Below, piece after piece: positions 17,412 to 25,996 of a stretch of 62,044 nucleotides of DNA. Position numbers and translations under genes: made by a program. The DNA lies in contig JABZKU010000013.1 of assembly GCA_015257125.1 (NCBI GenBank), positions 1-62,044 on the forward strand, given 5' to 3'. Each line of letters opens with the position of its first letter. Positions within the stretch are counted from its first letter, which is position 1. The notes under the pieces are model-generated. The model was not told where the DNA came from. It saw nothing but the letters and a program-made list of their open reading frames with translations, and did not search any database. This stretch comes from Prevotellaceae bacterium (GTDB taxonomy: Bacteria > Bacteroidota > Bacteroidia > Bacteroidales > Bacteroidaceae).

Positions 17412-17594
17412 TTTGTTAAGTGGGGCATGCTCAAAGGCAAAGGGGCGATTTCTGTTTTACATGGTACGCTTCTTCTTCTCGAAAACGCTCCTCTCCGCGT
17501 GGCTATCTGCTGTGTTTTCATCGACAGGGACGACGAAAACGAATAATTTGTTGCATTTCGATTTTGAAGCACAGGACAGACGAAAAAAAAATCT

Positions 17595-17602
17595 TATATT
17601 TG
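17595..17602 (+). promoter_or_regulatory. xth promoter -7 box
   Basis: TATATTTG, 34 bp before the ATG at 17637, preceded by an A-rich run. No -33 box at the usual distance. Confidence 0.55.
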
Positions 17603-17636
17603 CATTATAACGTATTTGACACGACATTATCATTAC

Positions 17637-18389
17637 ATGAAATTTATATCTTGGAACGTCAATGGTCTCCGAGCTTGTCGCGAGAAAGGTTTCGAAGAAA
17701 TCTTCGCTCGACTCGATGCAGACTGCTTTTGCCTGCAAGAAACCAAGTTGCAGGAAGGACAAATCGACCTCAAATTTGAAGGGTACGAGAGTTATTGGGA
17801 CTACGCCGAAAAGAAAGGCTATTCCGGAACCGCTATTTTTACGCGCATCCGCCCTTTGAGTGTAACTTACGGCTTGGGAATAGACGAACACGACCACGAA
17901 GGCCGCGCTGTGACCTTGGAATTTGAAGATTTCTACCTCGTTACGGCGTATGTGCCCAACTCGCAAGACGGTTTGCGCCGCTTGGACTATCGAATGACGT
18001 GGGACGACGCGTTCCGTGACTATCTTTTGGCACTCGACGCGAAGAAGCCTGTCGTGATGTGCGGCGACTTGAATGTGGCACACCGCGAAATTGACTTGAA
18101 AAACCCCAAGTCGAATCGTAAAAATGCGGGATTTACCGATGAGGAACGCGCGCAATTCACCAAATTGCTCGAAAGTGGATTTACAGACACCTTCCGTTTC
18201 TTCAATCCCGACGCAGAAGGAGCCTACTCTTGGTGGAGTTATCGCTTCAAAGCACGCGAAAAGAATGCAGGGTGGCGCATTGACTACTTCATTACCTCCA
18301 AGCGTTTGGACGACCGCCTCGAGTCGGCGTGCATTCACAGCGACATTTTCGGCAGCGACCACTGCCCCGTCGAATTAGTGCTGCGATAA
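17637..18389 (+). CDS. xth: Exodeoxyribonuclease III / AP endonuclease
   Basis: This 250-residue enzyme of the exonuclease-endonuclease-phosphatase fold acts in base excision repair at abasic sites. It has FISWNVNGLRA near the start, the metal-binding LQETKL (E34), Y107-containing YVPNSQDG, GDLNVAHREID near 148-158 and the C-terminal GSDHCPVEL with catalytic D-H. Length is normal. ATG 17637 was chosen because homology begins at MKFISWN. It is separated from sppA by 189 bp in which I see no clear signal. Confidence 0.96.
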   Translation: MKFISWNVNGLRACREKGFEEIFARLDADCFCLQETKLQEGQIDLKFEGYESYWDYAEKKGYSGTAIFTRIRPLSVTYGLGIDEHDHEGRAVTLEFEDFYLVTAYVPNSQDGLRRLDYRMTWDDAFRDYLLALDAKKPVVMCGDLNVAHREIDLKNPKSNRKNAGFTDEERAQFTKLLESGFTDTFRFFNPDAEGAYSWWSYRFKAREKNAGWRIDYFITSKRLDDRLESACIHSDIFGSDHCPVELVLR

Positions 18390-18578
18390 AAGACCTCCTA
18401 CTCCTTAATATATATAATGAGGTGTTCCTTCTTTGCTCAGACAGCTGTCCCTCTCATAAGAAAATACGGCCAAACGAGCAGAACCTTAGGGATCATCTCG
18501 CATTTCTTTCAGCAACCTCTCGGAGGGAATTGACTTCTTCTCGTCGCTACTTCCCTCCTTTTCCCTCTCTCCCCGAAG

Positions 18579-20366
18579 ATGAAAAGTTTTTTGAAGCAAG
18601 TATTGGCCGTAATCGTCGGCATTTGCTGCGTCGGCGTGTTTGCAACGGTCATGTTCTTCTTGATGCTCGGCGCAATGATGGCCTCCGGCAGTGGAAAGAA
18701 GTCGGTGGCCGACAATTCTATTCTGCGCATTGAATTGAATGGTGCCCTTGTCGACCGCTCCACCTCAGAGAATCCGCTGAATCAACTGCTCGGCCGTTCG
18801 AAATCCTCATCACAAGGACTCGATGTCCTCATTGATGCGGTGAAAACAGCCAAGAACGACAAGCGCATCAAGGGTATTTATCTTGAAGGCGGTGCAATTT
18901 CATCGGACTTTGCCACACTTCAAGAATTGCGTGGCGCACTGTTGGACTTCAAGAGCAGCGGAAAGTTCATTGTTTCGTACGCCGATTCTTACAGCCAAGG
19001 GGCATACTACATCGCCTCTGTGGGAGATCGCGTACTTATCAACCCTTCCGGCTTATTAGACTGGCATGGTATCGCCATGCAACCCATGTTTTGGACAGGA
19101 CTCATGGAGAAAGTGGGCGTCAAAGCACAGGTTTTCAAAGTCGGTACCTATAAAAGCGCCGTAGAACCCTTCATTCTTAAAGAAATGAGCCCTGCCAACC
19201 GCGAACAGGTGCAGAGTATGATCACCGACTTGTGGAAAGAAACCTATACTGCCGTGGCGGCTTCGCGCAAACTCCACCCCGATACCCTCAATGCCTATGC
19301 CGATCGCTACATTACGCTGGCGGATGGCGCGGACTATAAGCGTTTGAAGTTGGTAGACGACTTGGTTTACATTGATCAAGTGCGAGATGAGTTGCGCAAG
19401 CGCGTGAATGAGAAAGAAGTGAAGTTTGTCAGCGCAGAAACTGTGGCCGAAGACGCAAATGATTCGGGCGACGACGATCAACAAATCGCTGTTTATTACG
19501 CTTCGGGCAACATTGTCAATGTTTCTGGCAGTGGTGCCCTGATGGGCGGCGGTGCCGAGATCGTAGGCAGCCAAGTTGTCGAAGATCTGGACAAACTCGC
19601 CAACGATGATCACGTGAAGGCGGTGGTACTACGCATCAATTCCGGCGGCGGCAGCGCGTATGCCAGCGAACAAATGTGGCGTGCCGTGCAACTGCTCAAG
19701 AAAAAGAAACCTGTTGTCGTTTCGATGGGCGGAATGGCGGCCTCCGGCGGTTATTATATGTCTTGTGGAGCCAATTATATTGTGGCAGAACCGACGACGA
19801 TCACGGGGTCAATCGGTATTTTCGGTTTGATTCCCGATTTCTCTGGCTTGGTGAAAGATAAACTCGGCCTGCGCTTCGACGTTGTGAAGACGAACAAGTC
19901 AGCCGACTTCGGAACGCTGAGTCGTCCCTTCGATGAAGCAGAAAGCGCAGCACTGCAAGGACACGTTAATCGTGGGTATGCACTCTTCTTGAAGCGTGTG
20001 GCGGAAGGACGCACCGCAGCCGGGCGCAAAATGACGCCTGAAACGGTTGATCCCATCGCACAAGGTCGTGTTTGGACCGGCAACCAAGCCTTCAAAAATG
20101 GCTTGGTGGACAAAATTGGTACCCTCCAAGATGCAATAACCAAGGCGGAACAACTCGCCAAAGTGGAGAATCCGTCCATTTCGCGCTTCCCTCAAGTAAA
20201 AAGTTGGATGGAAGATCTCAATCAAGAGAAGACGGAAGAGGATTACCTCGAACGAAAGATGAAAGTTGTCCTCGGCGAATACTACGAACCGCTGAAATTC
20301 ATTCAAAACGTCGATCGCGGCAATTACTTGCAGGCGCGTACGTTCTTCTATCCGGCCTTCAGATGA
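18579..20366 (+). CDS. sppA: Signal peptide peptidase SppA, long form
   Basis: This 595-residue membrane protease of the S49 family degrades cleaved signal peptides. It has an N-terminal transmembrane helix at about residues 8-34. Two tandem SppA domains share the active site, with the general-base lysine K192 (VGTYKSAVEPF) in the first and nucleophile S389 (GGMAASGGYY) in the second, as in E. coli SppA. The stop overlaps the lpxK start by 4 bp (ATGA). Confidence 0.95.
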   Translation: MKSFLKQVLAVIVGICCVGVFATVMFFLMLGAMMASGSGKKSVADNSILRIELNGALVDRSTSENPLNQLLGRSKSSSQGLDVLIDAVKTAKNDKRIKGIYLEGGAISSDFATLQELRGALLDFKSSGKFIVSYADSYSQGAYYIASVGDRVLINPSGLLDWHGIAMQPMFWTGLMEKVGVKAQVFKVGTYKSAVEPFILKEMSPANREQVQSMITDLWKETYTAVAASRKLHPDTLNAYADRYITLADGADYKRLKLVDDLVYIDQVRDELRKRVNEKEVKFVSAETVAEDANDSGDDDQQIAVYYASGNIVNVSGSGALMGGGAEIVGSQVVEDLDKLANDDHVKAVVLRINSGGGSAYASEQMWRAVQLLKKKKPVVVSMGGMAASGGYYMSCGANYIVAEPTTITGSIGIFGLIPDFSGLVKDKLGLRFDVVKTNKSADFGTLSRPFDEAESAALQGHVNRGYALFLKRVAEGRTAAGRKMTPETVDPIAQGRVWTGNQAFKNGLVDKIGTLQDAITKAEQLAKVENPSISRFPQVKSWMEDLNQEKTEEDYLERKMKVVLGEYYEPLKFIQNVDRGNYLQARTFFYPAFR

Positions 20367-21385
20367 AGCGTTTGTTGTGGCCTTTCGTCTTGCTGTACGA
20401 CGGAGTGACGCGATTGCGCAACACTTTGTTCGACAAAGGCTGGTTGACGGAACAGACCTTTCCCATCCCGATCATTTGTGTGGGCAACCTCGCCGTCGGG
20501 GGAACGGGAAAAACGCCACACGTTGAGATGATAGTCGGCTGGTTGCTCGATGCCGGTTTTCGCGTAGCCATACTTTCGAGAGGATATGGGCGAAAGACCA
20601 AAGGTTTCCGCCAACTTTCAGAAAAAGACACGGCCGAGGAAGTAGGCGATGAACCCTTGCAAATGTTTAGGCGCTTCCAACATCAATCCTTCCTCTCCGC
20701 GGTTTGCGAAGATCGGGTCAAGGGAATCCGCCAACTGATGGCCGATCACCCCAACCTTGATGTTGTTGTTCTCGACGATGCCTACCAACATCGTTATGTA
20801 AAACCTGGGCGTCGCATCCTGCTCACCGAATACGATCGGCCGTTCGACCGCGACTTTCTGTTGCCGATGGGCAGACTGCGAGAATCGGCTCGCGGGGCGC
20901 AACGCGCAGATGTAGTCATTATCACCAAATGTCCGTCGGCGCTTTCTGAAACGGAGCGGGATCAATACATCGCTCGCCTACAAAGTCGCCCCGATCAGCC
21001 AGTGTTTTTCAGCACCATCGACTATGCCGCGTTGCCCGCAGTAGAGGACACCGCGCTCATCACAGGAATAGCCAATCCCTCTCCCCTACTTCATCACCTC
21101 AAGGCCAAGGGCATCAAGGTGGAGCATCTCTCCTTTCCCGATCACCATCGCTTCAGTACAAGTGATCGTGCCGAGATTCTCCAACTTGCCGAGCGCCATT
21201 CTGTTCTTTTGACGACGGAAAAAGACGCCATGCGGCTGGAACTCTTACAGCTCCCCGAACACTTAAAGACCAAAATCTACGTCCTTACCATAGCGACGCG
21301 TTTGTTGTTCGACGAAACAGCTACGTTGCGCGAAAACCTTATAGAATATGTTAGAACAAATTCAAGCAGCTGCTCAGTGGATTAG
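20363..21385 (+). CDS. lpxK: Tetraacyldisaccharide 4'-kinase
   Basis: This 340-residue inner-membrane kinase phosphorylates lipid A disaccharide at the 4' position. The N-terminal hydrophobic segment is followed by the Walker A VGNLAVGGTGKTPH near residue 38, then SRGYGRKTKG near 71 and DDAYQHR near 136. Length is normal. It is translationally coupled to sppA upstream, and its 3' end overlaps the next gene by 38 bp. ATG 20363 is the only start giving full N-terminal homology. Confidence 0.95.
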   Translation: MKRLLWPFVLLYDGVTRLRNTLFDKGWLTEQTFPIPIICVGNLAVGGTGKTPHVEMIVGWLLDAGFRVAILSRGYGRKTKGFRQLSEKDTAEEVGDEPLQMFRRFQHQSFLSAVCEDRVKGIRQLMADHPNLDVVVLDDAYQHRYVKPGRRILLTEYDRPFDRDFLLPMGRLRESARGAQRADVVIITKCPSALSETERDQYIARLQSRPDQPVFFSTIDYAALPAVEDTALITGIANPSPLLHHLKAKGIKVEHLSFPDHHRFSTSDRAEILQLAERHSVLLTTEKDAMRLELLQLPEHLKTKIYVLTIATRLLFDETATLRENLIEYVRTNSSSCSVD

Positions 21386-22160
21386 CACCCACACCACACT
21401 TCGCCCCACCGTTGCGATCGTACTCGGCACCGGTCTCGGTCGCCTCGCAGAAGAAATCGAAGTCGTCGAGAAGTTTTCTTACGCTGACATCCCCCATTTC
21501 CCCGTTTCCACGGTAGAAGGTCACTCCGGTTGTCTCCTTTTCGGCCGTTTGGGCGGTAAAGAAGTGCTTGCCATGCAAGGACGTTTCCACTACTACGAGG
21601 GGTATGACATGAAGCAAGTGACTTTCCCCATTCGCGTCATGTACGAATTGGGTATCAAAACCCTCTTTGTTTCTAACGCTTCGGGCGGCCTTGCTCCCGA
21701 AATGCACATCGGCGACATGATGTTCATCACCGATCACATCAATTTCTTCCCCGAACATCCGTTGCGCGGCAAGAACTTCCCAACCGGCCCCCGCTTCCCC
21801 GATATGAGCGAGGCCTACGACCGACAACTCCTCGAGTTGGCACGCACGATTGCCAAGGAAAAGCAACTTCGCCACGTCGAAGGCGTGTATGTCGGCACCT
21901 CCGGCCCCACTTTCGAGACGCCTGCCGAATATAAGATGTACAGAGTCATCGGCGGTGACGCCGTGGGCATGTCCACCGTCCCCGAAGTGATCGTCGCACG
22001 CCACTGCGGCATTCGCGTTTTCGGCATTTCAATCATCACCGACCTCGGTGTCGAAGGCAAAATTCAAGAGGTGAGTCACGAAGAAGTGCAGGAAGCTGCC
22101 AATGCCGTGCAACCCTTGATGGCAGACATCATGCGCGAGATGATCGTGCGCAGCTGCTAA
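21348..22160 (+). CDS. Purine nucleoside phosphorylase, PNP-I type
   Basis: This 270-residue enzyme phosphorolyses purine nucleosides for salvage. Family motifs are VLGTGLGRLAEEI near residue 25 (phosphate loop), EGHSGCLLFG near 57, MQGRFHYYEGY near 75, NASGG near 105 and GPTFETPAEY near 184. It resembles the trimeric inosine-guanosine type. Its start lies inside the lpxK 3' end (38-bp overlap), so sppA, lpxK and this gene form one unit that ends at the hairpin at 22172. Confidence 0.93.
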   Translation: MLEQIQAAAQWISTHTTLRPTVAIVLGTGLGRLAEEIEVVEKFSYADIPHFPVSTVEGHSGCLLFGRLGGKEVLAMQGRFHYYEGYDMKQVTFPIRVMYELGIKTLFVSNASGGLAPEMHIGDMMFITDHINFFPEHPLRGKNFPTGPRFPDMSEAYDRQLLELARTIAKEKQLRHVEGVYVGTSGPTFETPAEYKMYRVIGGDAVGMSTVPEVIVARHCGIRVFGISIITDLGVEGKIQEVSHEEVQEAANAVQPLMADIMREMIVRSC

Positions 22161-22171
22161 TCACTTTTTGA

Positions 22172-22203
22172 GCAATATCGCGGGAAATGTCCCGCGATAT
22201 TGC
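22172..22203 (+). terminator. Hairpin after the PNP gene
   Basis: A perfect 14-bp stem (GCAATATCGCGGGA at 22172-22185 with 22190-22203) and a 4-nt loop. Only a weak T-run follows. The 3' arm overlaps a possible -33 TTG (22200-22202) of the tetR promoter, so the hairpin and the promoter may interfere. Confidence 0.65.
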
Positions 22204-22231
22204 ACACTTTCGATATAAATGCGTAACTTTG
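22200..22231 (+). promoter_or_regulatory. Promoter of tetR-fabG
   Basis: TTG at 22200-22202, a 21-bp spacer and TAACTTTG at 22224-22231, 26 bp before the tetR ATG. The flanking AAATGCGTAACTTTGCA is the same as at the valS promoter. Confidence 0.6.
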
Positions 22232-22256
22232 CACCACGATTTTTGATCCGAATCCT

Positions 22257-22859
22257 ATGTCCATAACCAAGACTCGACAGAAACTCATAGAGGTGGCGCG
22301 CGAACTTTTTGCGCGTAAAGGCATTGATGCCACGACAATGAACGACATTGCCACGGCTTCTCAAAAAGGAAGACGAACGCTCTACACCTATTTCCGCAAC
22401 AAGGAAGAAGTTTTTGCCGCAGTCATCGAAGATGAACTCGAACACCTCTCCGACGAGATGGACAAAGTGGTCAATCTGCCACTGCCCCCTGACATCAAAA
22501 TCGTAAAACTCATCTACACGCACCTCAGTTTGATCAAGGATGTCGTTAAACGTAACGGCTCTTTGCGTGCTGAGTTCTTCAGCGACATCAATCTTGTGGA
22601 GAAAGCGCGGCGAAAGTTTGACCTCGAAGAAATTTCTGCTCTCAGAAGCATACTGAGAGAAGGGATGGAAAAAGGCGTTTTTCACATCGATCATCTCAAA
22701 CTCACCGCCGATGTCATCCACTATGCCGTGAAAGGCATCGAAATTCCCTTTATGTTTGATCGTCTCGGCGAAGGTCTGTCGATGGAAGACAGCGTTGAAG
22801 TGGTGGAACGCCTCATTCAGCGTTCGCTCGGTGTAACTTTACCTTCAGAAAACTCCTAA
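22257..22859 (+). CDS. TetR/AcrR family transcriptional regulator
   Basis: A 200-residue one-component regulator. The N-terminal helix-turn-helix is typical: ARELFARKGIDATTMNDIATAS, then GRRTLYTYFRNKEEVFAAV at about residues 37-55. The C-terminal ligand domain is all-helical without a diagnostic motif. It sits 13 bp upstream of fabG, so they are probably cotranscribed; it may respond to an acyl or membrane-lipid signal and control this promoter. The ligand and targets are not visible. Confidence 0.9.
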   Translation: MSITKTRQKLIEVARELFARKGIDATTMNDIATASQKGRRTLYTYFRNKEEVFAAVIEDELEHLSDEMDKVVNLPLPPDIKIVKLIYTHLSLIKDVVKRNGSLRAEFFSDINLVEKARRKFDLEEISALRSILREGMEKGVFHIDHLKLTADVIHYAVKGIEIPFMFDRLGEGLSMEDSVEVVERLIQRSLGVTLPSENS

Positions 22860-22872
22860 TTAAAATATCACT

Positions 22873-23619
22873 ATGGGACTCTTATCCGGAAAAACCGCTC
22901 TCATCACCGGCGCCGCACGCGGAATCGGTAAAGCACTCGCGCTTAAGTTTGCAGAAGAGGGCGCAAATATCGCATTCACCGACCTCGTCATCGACGAAAA
23001 CGGAGAAGCCACTCGTCAAGAGGTTGAATCCAAAGGCGTGAAGTGTATTGCTTACGCTTCGAACGCAGCTAACTTCGAAGAAACGGCAGAAGTCGTGAAG
23101 AAGGTGCACGAAGATTTCGGCCAGATCGATATTTTGGTCAACAACGCCGGCATCACGAAAGACGGACTCATGCTCCGTATGACGGAAGCCCAGTGGGATG
23201 CCGTGATTAACGTCAACCTCAAATCGGCTTTCAACTTCACTCACGCTTGTGTGCCCATCATGATGCGCCAACGAGGCGGGTCGATCATCAATATGGCCAG
23301 CGTCGTGGGCGTACACGGCAATGCCGGACAGGCCAACTACTCCGCTTCGAAGGCAGGTATGATTGCTTTGGCCAAAAGTGTGGCGCAGGAAATGGGTAGC
23401 CGCGGTGTTCGTGCCAATGCCATTGCCCCCGGCTTCATCGAAACGGCCATGACTGCTCAACTCTCTGACGAGGTGCGCAAAGAATGGATGAAGACCATCC
23501 CCCTCCGTCGCGGTGGACAGGCAGAAGACGTGGCCAATGTCGCTGTTTTCCTCGCTTCCGACCTCTCGAGCTACGTCACCGGTCAAGTGATTCAAGTAGA
23601 CGGTGGTATGAACACCTAA
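22873..23619 (+). CDS. fabG: 3-oxoacyl-ACP reductase FabG
   Basis: This 248-residue short-chain dehydrogenase carries out the first reduction of fatty-acid elongation. It has TGAARGIGKALA near residue 13 (NADP binding), NNAGITKDG near 91 and the catalytic S-Y-K set in NMASVVGVHGNAGQANYSASKAG near 140-162. The C-terminal GQVIQVDGGM matches FabG. The pairing with a TetR gene is notable. Other SDR reductases share these motifs, but the ITKDGLMLRM stretch is characteristic of FabG. Confidence 0.92.
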   Translation: MGLLSGKTALITGAARGIGKALALKFAEEGANIAFTDLVIDENGEATRQEVESKGVKCIAYASNAANFEETAEVVKKVHEDFGQIDILVNNAGITKDGLMLRMTEAQWDAVINVNLKSAFNFTHACVPIMMRQRGGSIINMASVVGVHGNAGQANYSASKAGMIALAKSVAQEMGSRGVRANAIAPGFIETAMTAQLSDEVRKEWMKTIPLRRGGQAEDVANVAVFLASDLSSYVTGQVIQVDGGMNT

Positions 23620-23647
23620 TCGTTCGCCCCACAACACGATACAATCA

Positions 23648-23678
23648 GCCGAAGCACTCGTTGCTTCGGCTTTTTTGT
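23648..23678 (+). terminator. First tandem terminator after fabG
   Basis: A 10-bp stem AGCCGAAGCA / TGCTTCGGCT (23648-23657, 23663-23672) with a run of T from 23672. It is the first of two adjacent terminators. Confidence 0.85.
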
Positions 23679-23679
23679 G

Positions 23680-23713
23680 CACGCATTCGAGCGCAATGCG
23701 TGCTCTTTTTTTG
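23680..23713 (+). terminator. Second tandem terminator after fabG
   Basis: A 9-bp stem GCACGCATT / AATGCGTGC (23680-23688, 23696-23704) followed by TC and a T-run. The tandem arrangement insulates tetR-fabG from the next gene. The rest of the gap (23714-23930) shows nothing else. Confidence 0.8.
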
Positions 23714-23930
23714 TTTTCCACTTTGCGGGATGCCTAAAAATGCAGATCTTTGCGCGCATCTGTCACGAGGCGCCCAGTGCGAGCGGCAAAGTACCGACAA
23801 CTTCCCCGCGCACCATTTAAGCGAAGGGTGAACCTGTCGAGGATAACAAATTGATTCACAATCTCCCGGCGCGTCTCTTCTGCACCAAATTCCGCCTCCC
23901 ATCTCTCCACGCACTCATCATTATATATAA

Positions 23931-24626
23931 ATGGAAGTCCTTTACGAAGACAATCACGTGATCATCGTCAACAAAGCCCCCGGCGAAATCGTCCAAGGCG
24001 ACAAAACCGGCGATCGAACGCTGGCCGATGACGTTAAAGCCTATATCAAACAGAAATACAACAAGCCCGGCGAAGTTTTTCTCGGCACAGTGCATCGCCT
24101 CGATCGTCCGGTCAGCGGGGTCGTTGTCTTCGCGCGCACCTCAAAAGCCCTGACGCGGCTGAACGAAATGTTCCGTCGTGGCGATGTCCACAAGACTTAT
24201 CACGCCATCGTTCCGCTCATTTCCGAGCGCGCCAGCAGTGTCCAAATCCCCACATCAGGCGAATTTCTAACCCTCACGCACTTTCTCACCCGCGATGAAA
24301 AACGCAATAAAGCCTTTGCCCACAACCAAGAGGTGCGTGGCGCGAAACGCGCGGTGCTCGACCTCAAAGTGCTGAAAAATGGCGAGCGTACCCGTCTTCT
24401 GGAAGTCCTTCTTCACACCGGTCGACATCACCAAATCCGTTGCCAACTGGCCACCATCGGTTTTCCGATACGCGGCGATTTGAAATACGGCGCCCCGCGT
24501 TCCAACCCCGACGGCAGTATCTGCCTGCATGCGCGTCACATCGCCTTCGTTCATCCCGTTTCTCAACAGGAAATCGCGGTGACTGCCCCCTACCCCACAC
24601 TATCTATTTGGAAGAATTTCGAGTAG
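23931..24626 (+). CDS. RluA-family pseudouridine synthase
   Basis: A 231-residue protein with the RluA catalytic motif HRLDRPVSGVVVFARTSKA, whose aspartate at about residue 58 is the nucleophile. The TGRHHQIRCQLATIGFPIRGDLKYG block follows near residues 164-188. It lacks an N-terminal S4 domain, so it is the short form and could act on rRNA or tRNA. The exact target site cannot be told. ATG 23931 follows TATATATA-type A/T-rich sequence. Confidence 0.9.
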   Translation: MEVLYEDNHVIIVNKAPGEIVQGDKTGDRTLADDVKAYIKQKYNKPGEVFLGTVHRLDRPVSGVVVFARTSKALTRLNEMFRRGDVHKTYHAIVPLISERASSVQIPTSGEFLTLTHFLTRDEKRNKAFAHNQEVRGAKRAVLDLKVLKNGERTRLLEVLLHTGRHHQIRCQLATIGFPIRGDLKYGAPRSNPDGSICLHARHIAFVHPVSQQEIAVTAPYPTLSIWKNFE

Positions 24627-24637
24627 AGAAACAAAAT

Positions 24638-24675
24638 CGCCGGTGCGTAACAATTTACGCACCGGCGTTTTTTTT
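24638..24675. terminator. Bidirectional terminator between convergent genes
   Basis: A perfect 13-bp stem CGCCGGTGCGTAA (24638-24650, 24655-24667) with loop CAAT and eight T. It lies between the pseudouridine synthase and the convergent glycosyltransferase. Confidence 0.9.
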
Positions 24676-24725
24676 GTATCTGTCCTTTTGCCCTTCACAG
24701 CAGTCAGCGTTCGCTCACACCGCGA

Positions 24726-25544
24726 CTACTCACGCGCGATGGTGAGCGGGAGGTTGCCCAATTCTGCCGCTGTGTCGGTGAACGAACTCCAATATGAGCC
24801 GATCAGACGGCGGGTTTTCGAGAGCACAAAGAGGTCGACCACCGCTGCCTCCATACCTTCGCGCGTGCTTCGGGTCGAGGCTCCGGCTTGTGAGAGGATG
24901 CGACCGGGGAACAAGGCGCACAAGTGCTCGCGCACCCCCTCATCGTCTGTGGCTAAGTAGAAAGTCGCCTCCGGGTCTTCGGCTAGTGCAGCTTGCATCT
25001 CTCGCACGAAAGCCGACAAGGGACTGACGTGCCAACTTTTCTCGTTGTCGGTGCGGCGAATATGCACCCCGATGGTGTTTTTTCCAAAGGAGTTGACCAA
25101 AGATGCAATTCGCCGACGAAGAGCAGGTAATGGGCTTAAGACGCCCCACTCCGCAGCGGGGGTGGAGCATAAGGGCGAGCCGGTAGAAATATAGACCCGT
25201 TGCGTTGCGCGAAAGTGCGCAAGACACTCAGCAGGAGCTGCCGCCGAATGAAAACCAGCATATTGGCCATCATACCGAAGGCGACGCAGCAAAGCGGGTA
25301 AACGCAGATTGCGGCGCAGTACGGCAGGGGCGTCAAGGAAGCCGGCACTTCGAAACGCAAACCGCCCTGCAATAGTTAGGTTGTCTTCAAACAATTCGTC
25401 GAACCGGGCGGCACATTCGGCTTTCGCCGCCCACACCACTTGAATGCGGAGCGCAGGATCGTAGGGCAAGAGACAGTGCGCCGAAACTAAGGCGCGCAGC
25501 CGATTGCAGAGGCCACCCAGTGGAACCAACGTGAGGTCTTTCAT
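24726..25544 (-). CDS. Fucosyltransferase-like glycosyltransferase
   Basis: A 272-residue protein with GLCNRLRALVSAH at the N-terminus and GVHIRRTDNEKSW near residue 158, the HxRRxD-type GDP-fucose binding motif of the GT11/GT23 superfamily. FYLATDDEGVREHL and LSKTRRLIGSYWSSFTDTAAELG follow, matching the C-terminal pattern of alpha-1,2 or alpha-1,6 fucosyltransferases. It probably decorates a surface glycan. It stands alone, divergent from the rplM operon, so neither donor nor acceptor is supported by context. Confidence 0.7.
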   Translation of the reverse strand: MKDLTLVPLGGLCNRLRALVSAHCLLPYDPALRIQVVWAAKAECAARFDELFEDNLTIAGRFAFRSAGFLDAPAVLRRNLRLPALLRRLRYDGQYAGFHSAAAPAECLAHFRATQRVYISTGSPLCSTPAAEWGVLSPLPALRRRIASLVNSFGKNTIGVHIRRTDNEKSWHVSPLSAFVREMQAALAEDPEATFYLATDDEGVREHLCALFPGRILSQAGASTRSTREGMEAAVVDLFVLSKTRRLIGSYWSSFTDTAAELGNLPLTIARE

Positions 25545-25570
25545 TCGGAACGGATTTGTTTTCTATCGTA

Positions 25571-25601
25571 CAAAGATAGATAAATAACGAGAGATGGGCA
25601 A
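25571..25601 (-). promoter_or_regulatory. Promoter of the fucosyltransferase-like gene
   Basis: Read on the minus strand: TTG at 25601-25599, a 20-bp spacer and TATCTTTG at 25578-25571, 26 bp before the ATG. Confidence 0.7.
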
Positions 25602-25698
25602 TTTGTCAATTCAGATTCTATGCTTCGGCGCACAAAGTGCACTTGCTCGTCGCGTCGCAGGGGACTGTGGATTCAACCCGCGGATAGGGTCGTGAAAA

Positions 25699-25803
25699 GT
25701 CCACGACTTTTCGCCGAAAATGGACTCCTTTTACGCAAAAGTCCACGACTTTCTGCCAAAGCGTGCGAGAAAACGCGTCGACCTGCGCTTTTCGCCCTCA
25801 CCT
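25699..25803 (+). repeat. 21-bp tandem array, locus C
   Basis: Three clear consecutive units start at 25699 (GTCCACGACTTTTCGC), 25720 (ATGGACTCCTTTTACGC) and 25741 (GTCCACGACTTTCTGCC). Weaker in-phase units at 25762 and 25783 follow, the last with CTTTTCGCC. Units 25699 and 25741 share 12 of their first 13 or more bases. The array ends just before the rplM promoter. Confidence 0.8.
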
Positions 25804-25805
25804 TC

Positions 25806-25836
25806 TTGGCTATTTCGCAGAATATAAGTACATTTG
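25806..25836 (+). promoter_or_regulatory. rplM-rpsI promoter
   Basis: TTG at 25806-25808, a 20-bp spacer and TACATTTG at 25829-25836. It leaves an unusually long untranslated leader of about 155 nt before rplM. Confidence 0.7.
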
Positions 25837-25839
25837 CAT

Positions 25840-25996
25840 GCCGATTATTATCAAAGTGCCTCAAAAGAGTGCACGGCCGCGTGTTAATAGCCGAGTTTCA
25901 TTGGCCGAAAATCGGTGGTTAGTGAATCGCGGAAACGATAACTTAATTGAAATAGGAGTACGCTCCTTAGTAACTACAAAAATCTCAACAAAAAGA
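25840..25996 (+). promoter_or_regulatory. Long 5' leader of rplM
   Basis: About 155 nt of transcribed leader without a credible open frame. Visible small stems are CCGA-AAA-TCGG near 25903-25913 and AGGAG-TACG-CTCCT at 25954-25967. Ribosomal-protein leaders for L13 have, from memory, been proposed in Bacteroidia. I could not match this one to a consensus. Confidence 0.35.

Noticed and set aside
25620..25922. Open frame through array C with repeated KSPRL segments
   Set aside because: Same reason: heptad-like translation of the 21-bp repeat. It would also run across the rplM promoter.
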